From NCBI GenBank assembly GCA_035541875.1, contig DATKML010000009.1, positions 171,375 through 235,374 of the forward strand: 64,000 bases of DNA, written 5' to 3'. Position numbers and translations under genes: made by a program. The stretch is from JAJPHI01 sp035541875 (GTDB taxonomy: Bacteria; Desulfobacterota; Binatia; Binatales; Binataceae). Below, piece after piece: positions 8,557 through 16,884 of the stretch. Position 1 is the stretch's first letter, and every line of letters starts with the position of its first letter. The notes beneath the pieces are model-generated. The model was not told where the DNA came from and made no database searches. It saw only the letters and a program-made list of their open reading frames with translations.

Positions 8557-9693
8557 ATGAAAGAAGACCGCGAAAAGGCAGACTTGCTCGTGCATCTGGT
8601 AGGCGAGAACGAACTTGAGCGGGCCCATGTCCGTCAGGTACTCGAAACAGTAACCGAGCCACGCCTCGAACTTATGGATTTCGCGCCCGATTCTCCGACG
8701 CACCATCCGGCGAAGCCTGATGCGGTGCTCGTACAGATCGAAGAAAACCCCGCACTGGGGCTCGCTTACCTCAACCGCTTATCGGAACGACCTAACAAGC
8801 CCTTTCTCGTGGGGCTTCTCAGGGATGAAGCCGCGGCGATGATGCGGCAGGTATTGCATGCGGGCGCCGACGAGTTGCTTCCGGTGTCCCTCGAGGCTAA
8901 CGAGGCAATGCTGTTGTTCCTGAAATTGAAGGAACGCGACCAGAGCGGCAAACCAGCCAGCAAAATCGGCAAGATCTACTCTGTCGCTGGGTTAGCGGGC
9001 GGCGTAGGCATGAGCACTATCGCTGCCAATCTCGGTCTGGCGATGCGCTACGAACTGGGGCGACGCGTCGCGATCGTCGATCTCGATCTCCAAAACGGCG
9101 GCTTCGCTCTCAAGATGCATCTCAATCCCGAGCAGACCATCATGCCTCTGCTCGAGCGCTATCGCCGTCTCGATTCTATTTCCAGCGGAATTTTCGCGAT
9201 CATTCTGGTCGCCACGCTTGTCGTTCTCGGCAGCGGTCGTCGCGACGGCGATCGCTCGCGCGCCAAAGAGATGCTTGCTCGTGTCACTACCGACAGCGAA
9301 GACGAACTGGCCATGCAGTTGCTGCGCGCCGACTCGCGCCGCCGCTCCAGACAGGGTCTCGCATTCAGTTCGTTGTACGCCCTGAGGCCGATCGCACGCC
9401 TCGAAGAGAGCTTGTGTCAGGCAGGAATCTACCTGCACGTCTCGGAGTCGATGCTGCTGATGGTCGTGCTGTGCGGTGTAGGCTGCGGTCTCGGCGTATT
9501 ACTGACGGGCGATGCGGCATTGTCGGTCGGTTCGGGCGCAATAGCGGCACTGTTACCACTCGTCTATGTGCGATGGCGCCGGGGACGAACGGCTCAGGGC
9601 TTTTCTACAACAGCTGCCGGGCGCTCTCGACTTGATGAAATCGCCACTCGAGGCTGGGCATACGCTCATGCGTGGTCTGCAAGTCCTCGTTAA
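8557..9693 (+). pseudogene. CpaE/TadZ N-terminus fused in frame to TadB N-terminus
   Basis: Residues 1-115 resemble the receiver-like domain of CpaE/TadZ pilus localisation proteins and residues 135-208 the start of its MinD-like ATPase (GGVGMSTIAANLGLAM P-loop without the usual lysine, then RRVAIVDLDLQNGG). At about residue 209 (near 9180) the sequence switches without a frame change to the start of TadB: a transmembrane helix (FAIILVATLVVLG), the cytoplasmic linker with LARVTTDSEDE, and two more hydrophobic segments ending VYVRWRR. The second half of TadZ and the whole CpaF/TadA ATPase gene normally lie between, so a deletion joined the two. The last 37 residues are out of frame for TadB, because of an extra G in the GGGG run at 9581-9584. 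ATG 8557 preferred over TTG 8545. Confidence 0.75.
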
Positions 9694-10132
9694 GGAATTT
9701 GCCGATCCCCTGCAGAGCGAATTCCGAATAGTACTGGAGCGGACGCGATTGGGTATGTCTTTGCCGCGCGCCTTCGAGGACCTTCTGCGACGCGTGCCCG
9801 AGGACGACCTTCGGCTCCTGGTTGTTGCTATCAAAGTGCAAAGTGAAGTCGGCAGCAGTCGCGCGCAGATTATCGGATGCCTCGGCGAGATTGTACGGAC
9901 GCGACAGCAACTCGCCGCCCAGATTCATACGATGACTTCACAGGGTCGCGTGAGCGGCGCGATCGTAGGCCTTTTACCCGTCTTCGTGCTCGCGATCTTC
10001 AACCTAATCCGGCCGGGCTACACCGACCTCCTTTTTCATGATCCAACCGGTATCAAGGTCGTGAAAGTCGCTATCGCTTTCGATGCGATGGCCTTTTTTG
10101 CGATCCGCAAGATACTCAACGTCCAGTATTAG
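9566..10132 (+). pseudogene. TadB C-terminal part (frameshifted from the fusion)
   Basis: From about 9585 this frame continues TadB: DERLRAFLQQLPGALDLM, then the T2SSF-type four-helix region with AGHTLMRGLQVL, ERTRLGMSLPRAFEDLL and LRLLVVAIKVQSEVG, and a final pair of transmembrane helices (VSGAIVGLLPVFVLAIFNLI and VAIAFDAMAFFAI). TadB is an inner-membrane platform subunit of the Tad/Flp pilus. An ATG at 9566 lies inside the upstream frame, so independent translation is possible but the product would lack the first TadB helices. Removing one G at 9581-9584 would join it to the preceding frame. It ends 22 bases before TadC. Confidence 0.75.
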
Positions 10133-10154
10133 GCCGCGCGAAGGAATTCGTTCG

Positions 10155-11059
10155 ATGAGTATCCTCACCGCCAGCGTGATGGTCTTCTGCCTAGTCGGGG
10201 TTGGCTTTGGTGCGATCTACTTCGCCTTCTACGGGAGTCATCGCGTGTTACGCGAGCGCTTCGAGGAAACGACGCTCCACTTCCGTCGCGATGAAGGTCT
10301 CACGCTGGGCGATCTCGGTCGCAGAGAGGCCGCTGGCACGCTGCTCCGATGGGTGATGGAACGGATCCCGGAGCCGAAGGAGACCCCGGGTACATCCAAG
10401 GCTTCCTCGGCCTTGATTCGCGCTGGCTACTCTCGCGGGAACGCGTCGAAAATGTTTCAGCTAGTTCGACTCGGCGCGATTGCAGCCGGAGCCGTTTTCG
10501 CTCTTATGGCGGGGCTGTTGCTGCGTTTCTCGGGCAACAAGCTGGTCGTTAGTGTCAGCGCCGGCGGTATGCTCAGGATGACGCTGCCGGGCTACTACCT
10601 CAGCAAGCGAGGACGGCAACGCCAGTTTCGTATCGCTCGTCAGCTCTCCGATGTGCTCGATCTGCTGGTCGTCTGCGTCGAAGCCCGCCTCGGCCTGCTC
10701 GAAGCGGTGAAGGTCGTCGGCGAAGAGACGGCTCATCAGGGACAGAATATCGGCAAGGAGCTGACGCTCGCCTCGGGTGAGGTATCGGCGGGTCTCAGCT
10801 TGGGCGAAGCCCTGCGGAATTTGGCCGATCGCACGGCCGTTGAAGATATGAAGCCGCTCGCAGCAACGCTCATCCAGAGTGAGCAGTTGGGGGCGCAAAT
10901 CGGCCCGACCCTGCGCTCCAGCTCCGATATGCTCAGGAGCAAACGGCGGATGCGTGCCGAGGAGGCAGCGCAGAAAACCACGACAAGATCCTTTTTCCGC
11001 TCGTGCTCTTCATTCTTCCCGCGATGTTGATCGTTATCCTTGCGCCCGCGTTGATCTAG
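10155..11059 (+). pseudogene. TadC pilus platform protein, frameshifted near its end
   Basis: TadC is the second inner-membrane platform subunit of Tad pili. The start MSILTASVMVFCLVGVGFGA gives the first helix; the body has the T2SSF motif (RIARQLSDVLDLLVVCVEARLGL, LSLGEALRNLADRT, LIQSEQLGAQIGPTLR). Reading as sequenced stops at 11030 with an unrelated basic tail. One missing base near 10983-10986 (after QKTT) would restore the expected last helix KILFPLVLFILPAMLIVILAP, ending at TAG 11057-11059. That the last 24 codons are preserved one frame away implies a very recent mutation or a consensus error. With TadB and the TadZ fusion it makes a remnant Tad locus without motor, secretin or pilin in view. 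Confidence 0.8.
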
Positions 11060-11202
11060 GCTATCCGAACGTTCGGCTAAGGCTCGTATCCGGCTGGCCT
11101 TTGACCGCCGAGTCGGATGCGCCATAGTTGTGATTGGTCGGTATCGCTCTCCGCTCCAATCCGGGGCCGAGCAAGTGCTGGCAATGAAAGGTAAATCCAA
11201 CG

Positions 11203-11658
11203 ATGGCACTCAAACCCGGTGATATCGCCCCGGATTTCAGCCTCCAGACGCACGAGGGCAAAACCGTTGCGCTGAAGGGCCTCCGCGGCAAGAAAGTTCT
11301 GATCTGGTTCTACCCCGAAGCTGACACCCCTGGCTGAACGGTCGAGGGTCGCGGGTTCCGCGATCAAAAAGCCGATTTCGACCAGCTGAACGTTGCTATT
11401 CTGGGCGCCAGCTTTAACAGCGTTGAGCAGAATGCAGCTTTCGCGAAAAGGTACAGCTTCAATTTTCCCCTGCTATGCGATACCGAGCGGACTCTCGGTA
11501 TGGCTTACGGCGCCTGCACCGACACGAAAGCTCGTTACGCCAAGCGCGTCAGTATCCTGATCGATGAGTCAGGCAACGTCGTGCGCTACTACGACAGCGT
11601 TAATCCGCGGGACCATACGGCCCAGGTGCTCGTGGACCTGATCGACAGTAAAGCTTGA
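11203..11658 (+). CDS. Peroxiredoxin (BCP type), probable selenoprotein with in-frame TGA as Sec
   Basis: Read through one TGA, this is a complete 151-residue thioredoxin-fold peroxidase. It opens MALKPGDIAPDFSLQTHEGK and reaches LIWFYPEADTPG; codon 45 (11335-11337) is TGA exactly where BCP/AhpE-type peroxiredoxins have the peroxidatic cysteine of TPGCT. The frame then stays open for 106 codons with normal family sequence (TVEGRGFRDQKADF, LGASFNSVEQNAAFAKRY, FPLLCDTERTLGMAYG, RVSILIDESGNVVRYY) to a TGA at 11656. The usual resolving cysteine of TPGCTVEACG is replaced here by Arg. A SECIS-like hairpin starts just after the TGA. GAAAGG sits ten bases before the ATG. Selenocysteine peroxiredoxins are known in other bacteria; no sel genes are in this window. 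A nonsense mutation is the alternative. Confidence 0.78.
11338..11383 (+). promoter_or_regulatory. Bacterial SECIS-like stem-loop after the in-frame TGA
   Basis: Directly after the TGA at 11335-11337 the sequence folds as nested stems. GGTCGCGG (11347-11354) pairs with CCGCGATC (11358-11365), eight pairs with one G-T, around a GTT loop at 11355-11357. Outside it GGTCGA (11340-11345) can pair with TCGACC (11378-11383). The loop begins 18 bases past the TGA and starts with G, in line with known bacterial SECIS elements, which sit within the coding sequence, have a G early in the apical loop and lie roughly 16-37 bases from UGA. A three-base loop is at the small limit. Function as SelB target is inferred. 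Confidence 0.6.
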
Positions 11659-11891
11659 GAGTGAAGATGGGCACGTGCGATTCAGTGTCATCGCATGCGC
11701 CCATCTGTGACGCTCTCATGTCTGCGGACGCTTCGTGGCAATTCTTGGTCGCCTGCCAATATTCCGACTCTCTTCTCTGTTCTAGTTAGGCTCTTTTGGC
11801 TTCTCGGGTGTATCGAGAACGCCCCCGGCTTGCTCCCCATGATGGCACACTACACGCCGCAACCCCCTGCGTAACGGTAGGAGGAGGTGCC

Positions 11892-13084
11892 TTGGAAACG
11901 ACGCGATTCTTTGCGGGCGAGGTCTATTCGGCCCTCGCGGATTCCTCGCTCACCAGTCGGCCTGAATGGCGGGAACTCGACGACCTGAACGTAGGGACGG
12001 AGGGGTTGGGTGGGATGGTGGTCCGCTCGGAGGCGATGCGGCGAGTGCTGAAGACGATCGCCCGGCTCGGCCCCTACAAGGCAACCGTCCTGGTACATGG
12101 CGAGTCGGGAACAGGAAAGGAACTCGTTACCCGCGCACTGCATACGCTGGGACCGGTGCCTAAGGGTCCCTTCGTGACCTTCAATTGCTCCAACCTGCTC
12201 GAATCGCTGGCCGAATCGCAGCTCTTCGGCCACGTCAAAGGAGCGTTTACCGACGCCCGCGACGAGGCGCTGGGCTACTTCCGCTCAGCCAACGGCGGAA
12301 CGCTCTTTCTCGATGAGATCGGCGAATTGCCGCTGCGTCTTCAGCCCAAGCTGTTGCGCGCGGTTGAGACGCACGACGTCCAGCCGGTGGGCTCCGCGCA
12401 AAGCTACAAAGTCGATATCCGCCTGATAGCGGCAACCAACCGGGACCTCAAGACGATGGTCAAGGAGGGACCTTCCGCGACGATCTCTATTACCGACTGA
12501 GCGCCTCGACTATCACGATTCCACCTTGGCGAGAGCGTGGCGATGCGCTGGACGCGTTGGCAGCTCACTTTATCGGCCATTACAACCGGCCCTTCGGTAA
12601 AAATATCCAGTGGATTAGCCAACGTGCGCTGGACGCGCTCCGTCGTCACGATTGGCCCGGTAACGTCCACGAGTTTTCCCACGCGATCCAGTCGGCGGTG
12701 ATGCTCACGGACTCGGACCGTATCGACGTGCAGATGCTGCCCGAGACGGTGCGCGGCGTGAAAGTGACTGCGCCGACAGTCGAGGCTCCAATTGAAAAAA
12801 CCGATGCCAGAATGGTCGAGCCGGAGATGGTCATTCCGCCGCCACCCAACAATCCTGACTCCGGCCCTCTGCTGCTCGATGAAGTGATCAAGCGCACTCT
12901 CGTTCGCTCGCTCGAAGAGACCGAGGGTAATCGCCGGCGCGCAGCCGACTTGCTGGGAATCTCGTGCTCCACGCTCTATCGGATGCTCGCGAGGTACTCC
13001 TTGGCCGAAGAAGAGACCGGGCGCAGCCGGCCCCGAACGGAGATCGATCGCAGTTCGGGCAGCAGCGGTTTCGGCAGCCTCTGA
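11892..13084 (+). pseudogene. Sigma-54-dependent transcriptional activator, frameshifted
   Basis: TTG at 11892 is the likely start because GGAGGAGG lies just before it. There is no receiver domain, only about 50 residues before the AAA+ module: Walker A GESGTGKE near residue 71, the sigma-54 contact loop GAFTDA (Gly of GAFTGA replaced by Asp, a substitution seen in other activators), Walker B GGTLFLDEIGE. After MVKEG the frame breaks; FRDDLYYRLSAS, IPPWRERGDALDAL and the arginine-finger region continue one frame away, as does the Fis-type helix-turn-helix at the end (NRRRAADLLGISCSTLYRML). One missing base near 12465-12473 accounts for it. It could have controlled the neighbouring Tad locus; it ends 35 bases before XdhC. 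Confidence 0.8.
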
Positions 13085-13119
13085 AAGACGCTGGAAACGC
13101 TCTATACGTTTGCGCCACA

Positions 13120-14277
13120 ATGGATTCCGCGATGGCGGAATCCAATCTGATTTGGACCGAAGCGGTTCGAACGCTTGAGGCCGACAAGCCTTTTGCACTC
13201 GCTACGGTCATCAATGTGCGTGGTTCGACACCCCGGGAGCCTGGGGCCAAGATGATTGTCAGCGAAGATCGCCAGGTCGGTACGATCGGCGGCGGATGCG
13301 GCGAGGCGGAGGTCTACCGCAAGGCGCGCCTCCTACTCAGTGAAGGGCAGGGCGCACGCCTGGCCGAAGTCGATCTCACCGGCGATTTCGATCAGCAGGA
13401 GATCGGCACATGCGGCGGAATCATGGAGGTGCTAATCAGCCTCTGGTCGCCCAATCGCGATCTTCCGATTGCGCGCCGCCTTGAAGATGCCGCGACGTAC
13501 GGCAAAACCGCGGCTCTCGTAACACTGGTCGATTCCGACGCTAAGTCAGATCTCGGAACAGGTGCGAAGCTCGTTATCGGTCCCACCGATGAGCCGGCGC
13601 CCGAGAGCGCGGGATTGTCCGCATCGGCGCTGCACGAGCTTGAGAGCCGCGCGCAAGATGGTGTGCCGGCGCTGCTTGAAGTCGATACGGGCGGCGCGCT
13701 CAAACCCGCGGTCAGGCTCGATACTCCCGGGACCAAGATTTTTCTCGATCCCGTCAGCAGTGCTCATCGCCTGATCATCGCCGGCGCAGGTCATATCGCA
13801 ATCCCGCTGGCCACGATGGGATCGATGCTCGGGTTTCACGTCACGGTGATCGATGACCGCGCATCATTCGCCAATCGGGAGCGTTTCCCGACGGCCGACG
13901 AAATTGTCGTGAAACCGTTTGAAGCGGCTATCGATGGCCTCAAGCTCGACCGCTATTGCTACCTGGTCTCGGTGACGCGCGGCCACGCCTTCGACGAAGA
14001 GACGCTGCGCGCGGCGCTCAAGCAACCGTGCGGCTTTATCGGGATGATCGGCTCGCGCCGTCGGGTTAAGGCGACGCTTGCGCGGTTCGAGGAAGAAGGA
14101 ATCGATCCGCAGCGACTGGACGAAGTCCACGCGCCTATCGGGCTCGATATCGGCGCCGAGACGCCCGAGGAGATAGCTGTATCGATCATGGCCGAGATTA
14201 TCCGCGAGCGGCGCACCGGTCGGCGGGACGAAGTGACACTGGGAATCAAAAGCGGACGCCTGCGGCGCGTCGATTAG
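13120..14277 (+). CDS. XdhC/CoxI family molybdoenzyme maturation protein
   Basis: A 385-residue protein joining the CoxI domain (residues 1-110: ALATVINVRGSTPREPGAKM, GTIGGGCGEAEV with the conserved Cys) and the XdhC Rossmann domain (from about residue 215: RLIIAGAGHIAIPLATMGSMLGFHVTVIDDR, then GFIGMIGSRRR and DIGAETPEEIAVSIMAEII). XdhC inserts sulfurated molybdenum cofactor into xanthine dehydrogenase-type hydroxylases. ATG 13120 is taken; ATG 13132 is equally possible and no clear ribosome site separates them. The frame is open further back only because it overlaps the sigma-54 regulator. The MobA-like gene follows after 19 bases, the usual pairing. Confidence 0.88.
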   Translation: MDSAMAESNLIWTEAVRTLEADKPFALATVINVRGSTPREPGAKMIVSEDRQVGTIGGGCGEAEVYRKARLLLSEGQGARLAEVDLTGDFDQQEIGTCGGIMEVLISLWSPNRDLPIARRLEDAATYGKTAALVTLVDSDAKSDLGTGAKLVIGPTDEPAPESAGLSASALHELESRAQDGVPALLEVDTGGALKPAVRLDTPGTKIFLDPVSSAHRLIIAGAGHIAIPLATMGSMLGFHVTVIDDRASFANRERFPTADEIVVKPFEAAIDGLKLDRYCYLVSVTRGHAFDEETLRAALKQPCGFIGMIGSRRRVKATLARFEEEGIDPQRLDEVHAPIGLDIGAETPEEIAVSIMAEIIRERRTGRRDEVTLGIKSGRLRRVD

Positions 14278-14296
14278 CGGAGTCCGCCTGTATTTC

Positions 14297-14899
14297 ATGC
14301 GCAACATCTGCGGGGTGCTGCTCGCGGCGGGAGAGTCGCGGCGGATGGGTTTTCCCAAGGCCCTGCTGAGGATTGGCAACGAAACCTATCTTCAACACCT
14401 TGCGGCGACGATGCTCACGTCGGTCGATCATCTCGTGATCGTGTTGGGGGCCCATATCGAGCGGATCAGGCTAACTGTGCCCCAGGATACGCGTCTCACG
14501 GTCGCAGAGAATCGAAACTATAGGCGAGGCCAACTCTCTTCCTTGAAAGTTGCGCTACGCCAAGTTGGCGATGTGTCCGCGGTCATGATGCATCTAATCG
14601 ACCATCCACGCGTGAAACGGGAGACCTTTCGGGCCGTAGTCGAGCAATACGAGCATACGGGCAAGCCTATTGTTATCGCGCGATACAATGGACGCCGGGG
14701 CCATCCGGTGCTGTTCGATCGCTCGCTTTTCGGCGAACTGCTGGCAGCTCCGGAAGACCAAGGGGCCCGTGTGGTCGTGAACGCCGATCCGAGTCGCATC
14801 GCATACTGCGACGTCGACGATGAAGGAATCGTGCAGGATCTGGATACGCCCGCCGACGTGGTCCGAGCGGGTCTGGCGGAACCTCAAACTAAGGCTTGA
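14297..14899 (+). CDS. MobA-like molybdenum cofactor nucleotidyltransferase
   Basis: A 200-residue NTP transferase of the MocA/MobA group. The N-terminal signature GVLLAAGESRRMGFPKALL is the nucleotide-binding LAAGxSxRMGxPK motif; other family segments are HLIDHPRVKRETFRAVV and GRRGHPVLFDRSLFGELL, and the C-terminal DEGIVQDLDTPAD. MocA proteins attach CMP to molybdopterin for use in xanthine dehydrogenase-type enzymes. Coupled to XdhC directly upstream it forms a molybdenum hydroxylase maturation pair, but the hydroxylase subunits themselves are not in the window. Confidence 0.85.
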   Translation: MRNICGVLLAAGESRRMGFPKALLRIGNETYLQHLAATMLTSVDHLVIVLGAHIERIRLTVPQDTRLTVAENRNYRRGQLSSLKVALRQVGDVSAVMMHLIDHPRVKRETFRAVVEQYEHTGKPIVIARYNGRRGHPVLFDRSLFGELLAAPEDQGARVVVNADPSRIAYCDVDDEGIVQDLDTPADVVRAGLAEPQTKA

Positions 14900-14914
14900 A
14901 CTTCCGAAGCGCCC

Positions 14915-15562
14915 CTACATTCCCATCTGTTTCAAAACTTGATCGGCCTGCTGCACGAGTTCCGGACTCTTGGCGCGATCGCATCCGGGTAAATGCAGAT
15001 AACGTTCGGCCTCGGCGCGATTACCCTGTTGTGCGTAAATTTCGCCAATCCGGAGAAGGGCGAAGCAGGAGGTGCGATCAAGTTCGAGGGCCTTCTGGTA
15101 ATTGGGCAAGGCCGCATCGAAGCGCGGCGGCGAGTAAGACATGTAAGCCTCGCCGATATTCATCCATGCGCTGGTCTCTTGCGGCCGATACTTCACCAAC
15201 TTCTGATAGACCTGAACGACATGGTCGAACTGCGACCGCGAATTGTAATAGAGCGCCAGATAGACGTAGGCCTCTTCCAGATTCGGATCGAGGTCGGTGG
15301 CTTGCCATAAGAGATTCACGGCGCGATTGCTGTCGGTCATGTTGATCGCCGCTTCGACCAGTGCTCGCGCTTTTGCCGAGTTGCTTTGATCCGCGTAACC
15401 CGCCGCGTCCGATGGCGGAGCGCCCGCAGGTGGTGCGGCTGGAGCCGCACCGGAGCCCGAAGTGCTGATATCGGCGGCCAAGGTCACCGACGGGTAAAGC
15501 CCGGGGATAAACCACATCAGGGCGAGGATCGCAACGAGAGAAGCTAGTCGACGCATACGCAT
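14915..15562 (-). CDS. Exported TPR-repeat protein
   Basis: A 215-residue periplasmic or outer-membrane-associated protein. Residues 1-30 form a signal sequence (MRMRRLASLVAILALMWFIPGL, then SVTLAAD). A Pro/Ala-rich linker (residues 37-55) is followed by about four TPR units: AKARALVEAAINMTDSN, DPNLEEAYVYLALYYNS, KLVKYRPQETSAWMNIGEAY, and ELDRTSCFALLRIGEIYAQQGN. TPRs mediate protein-protein contact. In Tad loci a TPR lipoprotein (TadD) often lies nearby, but this one has no lipobox and is on the opposite strand, so such a link is speculative. Confidence 0.75.
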   Translation of the reverse strand: MRMRRLASLVAILALMWFIPGLYPSVTLAADISTSGSGAAPAAPPAGAPPSDAAGYADQSNSAKARALVEAAINMTDSNRAVNLLWQATDLDPNLEEAYVYLALYYNSRSQFDHVVQVYQKLVKYRPQETSAWMNIGEAYMSYSPPRFDAALPNYQKALELDRTSCFALLRIGEIYAQQGNRAEAERYLHLPGCDRAKSPELVQQADQVLKQMGM

Positions 15563-15672
15563 GAGTTGCAGCGTTAAATCGTTACACGAAAGACTGCCGA
15601 TGAGAAGTCACACTTCCGTTGAGTAATACGCCGCCTTCGGGATAGTTTGTCGCTGCCGAGTAGCAGAGTGAT

Positions 15673-15997
15673 ATGTTAGCCGACGCGCGACTTCGCTCGT
15701 TTCTGTGGTGGCTGCCTTTATTCGTTTGGCTCGCGCTCGAAATTTGCCTGCTTGCCGGTGCACTAGCAGTCCCTTGTGGTTCGCGACCAGGTGGCGACAG
15801 GACGGAAGTCTTCCTCTTAATGTCTTTCGCTTCGTTCCCGGCGAGCATACTCGTCGCAATCGTTCCTGAGTCTTATTATTTTAATTTTTGCAGGCCGAGC
15901 GGCTGCGTTCGTGTTCTGGTTTCTTTATTGCAGCGTTGGATTCGTCCAATGTTACCTCGTTCTGCGAGCGCTCCGGTGGACGATGGCAAAACTATAG
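15673..15997 (+). pseudogene. Small three-helix membrane protein, frameshifted
   Basis: The first 66 codons encode two hydrophobic segments (FLWWLPLFVWLALEICLLAG and VFLLMSFASFPASILVAIV). Continuing in the same frame gives a basic, non-membrane tail to 16059. Shifting by one base after VPE (about 15870) instead gives a strongly hydrophobic segment LIILIFAGRAAAFVFWFLY and CYLVLRALRWTMAKL with a stop at 15995-15997. The shifted reading is much more protein-like, so I infer an extra base in the CTGAGTCTTATTATTTTAA stretch. Restored product about 107 residues, not recognised. Confidence 0.6.
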
Positions 15998-16065
15998 GGT
16001 GTATCCGGGCAGCCTCATCTGACTTCCGTTGCACTATCGGTGCGAAGTATCTTGAATAGCGTCGC

Positions 16066-16884
16066 ATGATCACGACCCGGCAATTCAAGGCCTCCGATGG
16101 TCTGGTACTAAGTTGTGTGGATTACGGCGGCGAGGGATTGCCCCCGATGCTGCTGGTTCATGGCGGCGCCGCACATGCCCGATGGTGGGATTTCGTTGGT
16201 CCCGCGTTCACTGATCGCTATCACGTCCTGGCTCTTGACCAGCGCGGCCACGGCGAAAGCCCCTGGACCAAAGAGTGGACTTACGGGACGCGCCAATATG
16301 TCGCAGACCTCGTAGCGGTGATCGACGGATGGGACCTGGGGCGGCCGGTGCTGGTTGGCCACTCGATGGGTGGTCATACGGTGATGGCTTACACGGTCGA
16401 CCACAGCGAAAAACTTCGCGCAATGATCGTAATCGACAGCCCGGCATCGTATCCGCAGGAAGCGGTTGAAGCCCTGCGCAAGATTGGGGAGAAGCCGTCG
16501 CGCCCGTACGAGACGCTCGAAGACGCGATCGCCAACTTCCGCACCAACCCGCCGCAAAATATGGCCAAGCCCGAGATCCTTCAGTACGTCGCGCGTCTCT
16601 CCTTCAGGCGGGATGAGCAAGGGAAATGGGGCCACAAGATGGATCGGCGGACGCTGATTAGGGAGCCTATCAGCGTAACGAAGAGCCTATCGCGCATAAC
16701 CTGTCCCGCGCTTTATATCCGCGCCGGCTCAAGCGTGATGGCGCTCGGGGTAACCCAGAAGATCGCCGCCTCAATCCCGGAGTGCCGCCACACGCACGTT
16801 CCCGATTCCTTTCATCATGTGATGATCGATAACCCGACGGGCCTAATCGGGGTAATGAACGAATTCCTCAATCAGCTTTCATGA
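16066..16884 (+). CDS. Alpha/beta hydrolase (first of tandem pair)
   Basis: A 272-residue alpha/beta hydrolase. The oxyanion region LLVHGGAAHARWWDFVGPAF precedes LDQRGHGESPWTKEWTYG, the nucleophile elbow VGHSMGG (Ser near residue 103) and a late acid and His (DSFHHVMIDNP near residue 247). The cap region is short. Such proteins include esterases, epoxide hydrolases and C-C bond hydrolases; substrate cannot be read. It overlaps the next hydrolase by four bases (ATGA), so the two are translationally coupled and are probably paralogues (both carry HG...WWW/WW F and LRGHGDSxW-like segments). Confidence 0.88.
   Translation: MITTRQFKASDGLVLSCVDYGGEGLPPMLLVHGGAAHARWWDFVGPAFTDRYHVLALDQRGHGESPWTKEWTYGTRQYVADLVAVIDGWDLGRPVLVGHSMGGHTVMAYTVDHSEKLRAMIVIDSPASYPQEAVEALRKIGEKPSRPYETLEDAIANFRTNPPQNMAKPEILQYVARLSFRRDEQGKWGHKMDRRTLIREPISVTKSLSRITCPALYIRAGSSVMALGVTQKIAASIPECRHTHVPDSFHHVMIDNPTGLIGVMNEFLNQLS

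Noticed and set aside
12200..12260. GAFTDA variant in the sigma-54 activator as evidence of inactivation
   Set aside because: The Asp variant occurs in other activators, so on its own it does not show loss of function; the frameshift does.
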